From Archangium minus (GTDB taxonomy: Bacteria; Myxococcota; Myxococcia; Myxococcales; Myxococcaceae): a DNA stretch of 64,000 nt. A program made the position numbers and the translations under genes. Shown here piece after piece: positions 62,851 through 64,000 of the stretch (position 1 is the stretch's first letter; the number at the start of each line of letters is the position of its first letter). Where the stretch lies: positions 10,354,001 to 10,418,000 of the forward strand of contig NZ_CP043494.1 in assembly GCF_044360475.1 (NCBI RefSeq), in the 5' to 3' direction. The notes under the pieces were generated by a model. That model was not told where the DNA came from, did no database searches, and worked only from the letters and a program-made list of their open reading frames with translations.

Positions 62851-63641
62851 GCGCTCAGGATCCGGAGTGGGAGCTTGTGAAAGGGCGCGAGCTGCGCCTC
62901 GGTCCCGCTGGCCTCCGTCACCAGCGTGGTCAACCGGCTGACGGGAGCCACCACGAAGGGCGACACGGTCCCGAGCTTGTCCGCGGTGAGCACGGCGACG
63001 GTCTCGGCCGCGCTCTCGAGCATGGCCCGCTTGGTCGACGCTTCCTCGGCGTACGCGGTGGAGATGCCCACTTCAGCGTGCAGGCTGCACACGCCCAACA
63101 GGCAGAGATCCGCCCTCACCCGCCGCAAGGCCTCCACCGTCTCGGCGCCCACCACCGTCAGGGAGCCAGGGTGCAGGCGCCCCCCCACCAGATGAACCTC
63201 AAGCCCCCCATACTCCGCCAGCGCCACCGCCACCGCTGGGCTGGGAGTGACAATCGTGGCGCGCAGGTCCGATGGCAGGCTGCGAGTCACCTCCAGCAGG
63301 GTGGTGCCTCCGTCGAGGAACACCACCTGTCCGGAACGAATCAGCCCCGCCGCGATACGGGCGACGGCTTGCTTCTCCTGTTGGGGGACACCAAAGGCTC
63401 GGCCCACGGACCCCTGGGTGAGCGGCAGTGCCCCCCCATGCACCCTCTTGAGCAGGCCCGCTTCGTCCAAATCCCGCAGGTCCCTTCGGATGGTGTCCTC
63501 CGAAACCTGCAACATCCGGCACAAATCCGTAGCCAGCACCCGACCCCGCTGGCTGAGCTGTTCGAGAATCACGCGCCGCCGCTCCTCGGGGAGCAGGACC
63601 GGCGCTGGCGCCTCTGGGGAAGCGGAAGTTTGCGTGCTCAT
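62847..63641 (-). CDS. DeoR/GlpR-family transcriptional regulator
   Basis: A 264-residue repressor. The N-terminal HTH is RRRVILEQLSQRGRVLATDL...MLQVSEDTIRRDLRDLDEAG; the effector domain has FLDGGTTLLEVTRSL and VGAETVEALRRVRADLCLLG, typical of sugar-phosphate-sensing DeoR proteins. ATG 63641 begins MSTQTSASPEAPAP. A likely operator pair lies just upstream. The gene overlaps the MFS transporter start by four bases. Confidence 0.92.
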   Translation of the reverse strand: MSTQTSASPEAPAPVLLPEERRRVILEQLSQRGRVLATDLCRMLQVSEDTIRRDLRDLDEAGLLKRVHGGALPLTQGSVGRAFGVPQQEKQAVARIAAGLIRSGQVVFLDGGTTLLEVTRSLPSDLRATIVTPSPAVAVALAEYGGLEVHLVGGRLHPGSLTVVGAETVEALRRVRADLCLLGVCSLHAEVGISTAYAEEASTKRAMLESAAETVAVLTADKLGTVSPFVVAPVSRLTTLVTEASGTEAQLAPFHKLPLRILSA

Positions 63642-63697
63642 GCGTCCATTACCCTCATGGATGCGTGATTACGCCTGTTTCATGCGGGTTTCAACAC

Positions 63698-63754
63698 GAA
63701 TATGCGGGAACACCATCGCTCAACCGCTGGCTCATGCAGACTTCACGCATATTC
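63698..63754. promoter_or_regulatory. Inverted operator pair upstream of the DeoR gene
   Basis: GAATATGCG at 63698-63706 and its exact reverse complement CGCATATTC at 63746-63754 are separated by 39 bp. In extended form the arms read CACGAATATGCGGGAAC and, reversed, CAGGAATATGCGTGAAG (14 of 17 identical). This spacing suits a looping DeoR-family repressor and the site is 57-113 bp upstream of the regulator. Confidence 0.5.
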
Positions 63755-63834
63755 CTGCAAGATAACGCATCCCCAGGCTCCTGAGAGAACGAAGTCGAGC
63801 ACCCGTCCCACCATGGGGGTAAAGGAGGGGGGCC

Positions 63835-64000
63835 GTGTCGAGCTCTCAGCCCTCCATCATCCTCAGCTTCCGGCGCACGTTCGCGCTGCTCATTGTCCTG
63901 GTCGTGCTCCCGTCGGCTGGGCTCTCGGGCTTCGGAGTGGTGGCCATCATCAACGAGCGCGCCGCGGTGGAGAAACGGCTGGAGGCCGTCTGGCAGGGCA
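63835..64000 (+). CDS. N-terminus of a membrane protein, probably a sensor kinase (partial)
   Basis: Only the first 55 codons are present. GTG 63835 follows AAGGAGG at about 7 nt. The start encodes SSSQPSIILSFRRTFALLIV, a hydrophobic segment LVVLPSAGLSGFGVVAII and then NERAAVEKRLEAVWQG, as in sensor histidine kinases with one N-terminal membrane helix before a periplasmic domain. No kinase motif is in view, so the identity is a guess from the opening. Confidence 0.55.
   Translation, partial: MSSSQPSIILSFRRTFALLIVLVVLPSAGLSGFGVVAIINERAAVEKRLEAVWQG

Overview
The window is very GC-rich with strong G/C third-position bias. Its gene set points to a myxobacterium of the Cystobacterineae type (Archangium/Cystobacter/Myxococcus relatives): a DUF2381 (TIGR02268) protein, a Ser/Thr kinase with a PEGA tail, FHA and twin WYL proteins, many small lipoproteins, and an infC with a long C-terminal extension and a non-AUG start. 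The assignment is inferred from gene content only. I saw no rRNA, tRNA, CRISPR array, phage or insertion sequence.

Layout. 1-9.6 kb: 5' part of glmU, a possible decayed ORF, gamma-glutamyltransferase, a TatD-like hydrolase, an amidohydrolase, a stand-alone receiver protein, purU and an ABC ATPase/permease pair. 9.5-15.7 kb is accessory: a lipoprotein coupled to a small cytosolic protein, a divergent AAA ATPase whose start codon overlaps the lipoprotein's, a broken alpha/beta hydrolase, a duplicated-domain membrane protein, DUF2381 and a fused two-gene reading frame. 15.7-22.5 kb: methyltransferase, VWA protein, histone-deacetylase-like hydrolase, and a zinc-peptidase/ATP-grasp pair. 22.6-28 kb: a small lipoprotein, an NTF2-like protein, a probable secreted thiaminase I, pirin and YceI proteins, a three-unit operator-like array, a GerW/YtfJ protein, a GGQ release-factor-like protein and an HD protein.

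28-42.5 kb is mostly metabolic and signalling: aconitase, cytochrome P450, a double cyclic-nucleotide-binding protein, DNA ligase D, acetyl-CoA synthetase, and a CHASE2 cyclase/SH3b/M48 peptidase operon. 42.5-46.9 kb is a siderophore-iron uptake module: two small membrane proteins and a PepSY membrane protein facing a TonB-dependent receptor, with a Fur-box-like sequence at each end. 47-64 kb: a decayed membrane gene, infC, a Ser/Thr kinase, cardiolipin synthase-like enzyme, FHA protein, two WYL regulators, proB, hflX, gpsA, an MFS transporter coupled to a DeoR regulator, and the start of a membrane-sensor-like gene cut by the window end.

Most genes sit in short runs coupled by ATGA, GTGA or TGATG overlaps. 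Convergent gene ends are closed by hairpins, two of which are perfect copies of one 39-bp repeat. The observations most worth following are the thiaminase I homologue, the 22-bp-period array near 26.45 kb, the lipoprotein/partner pair near 10 kb that resembles a toxin-immunity layout, the peptidase/ATP-grasp pair, and the ATC start of infC.
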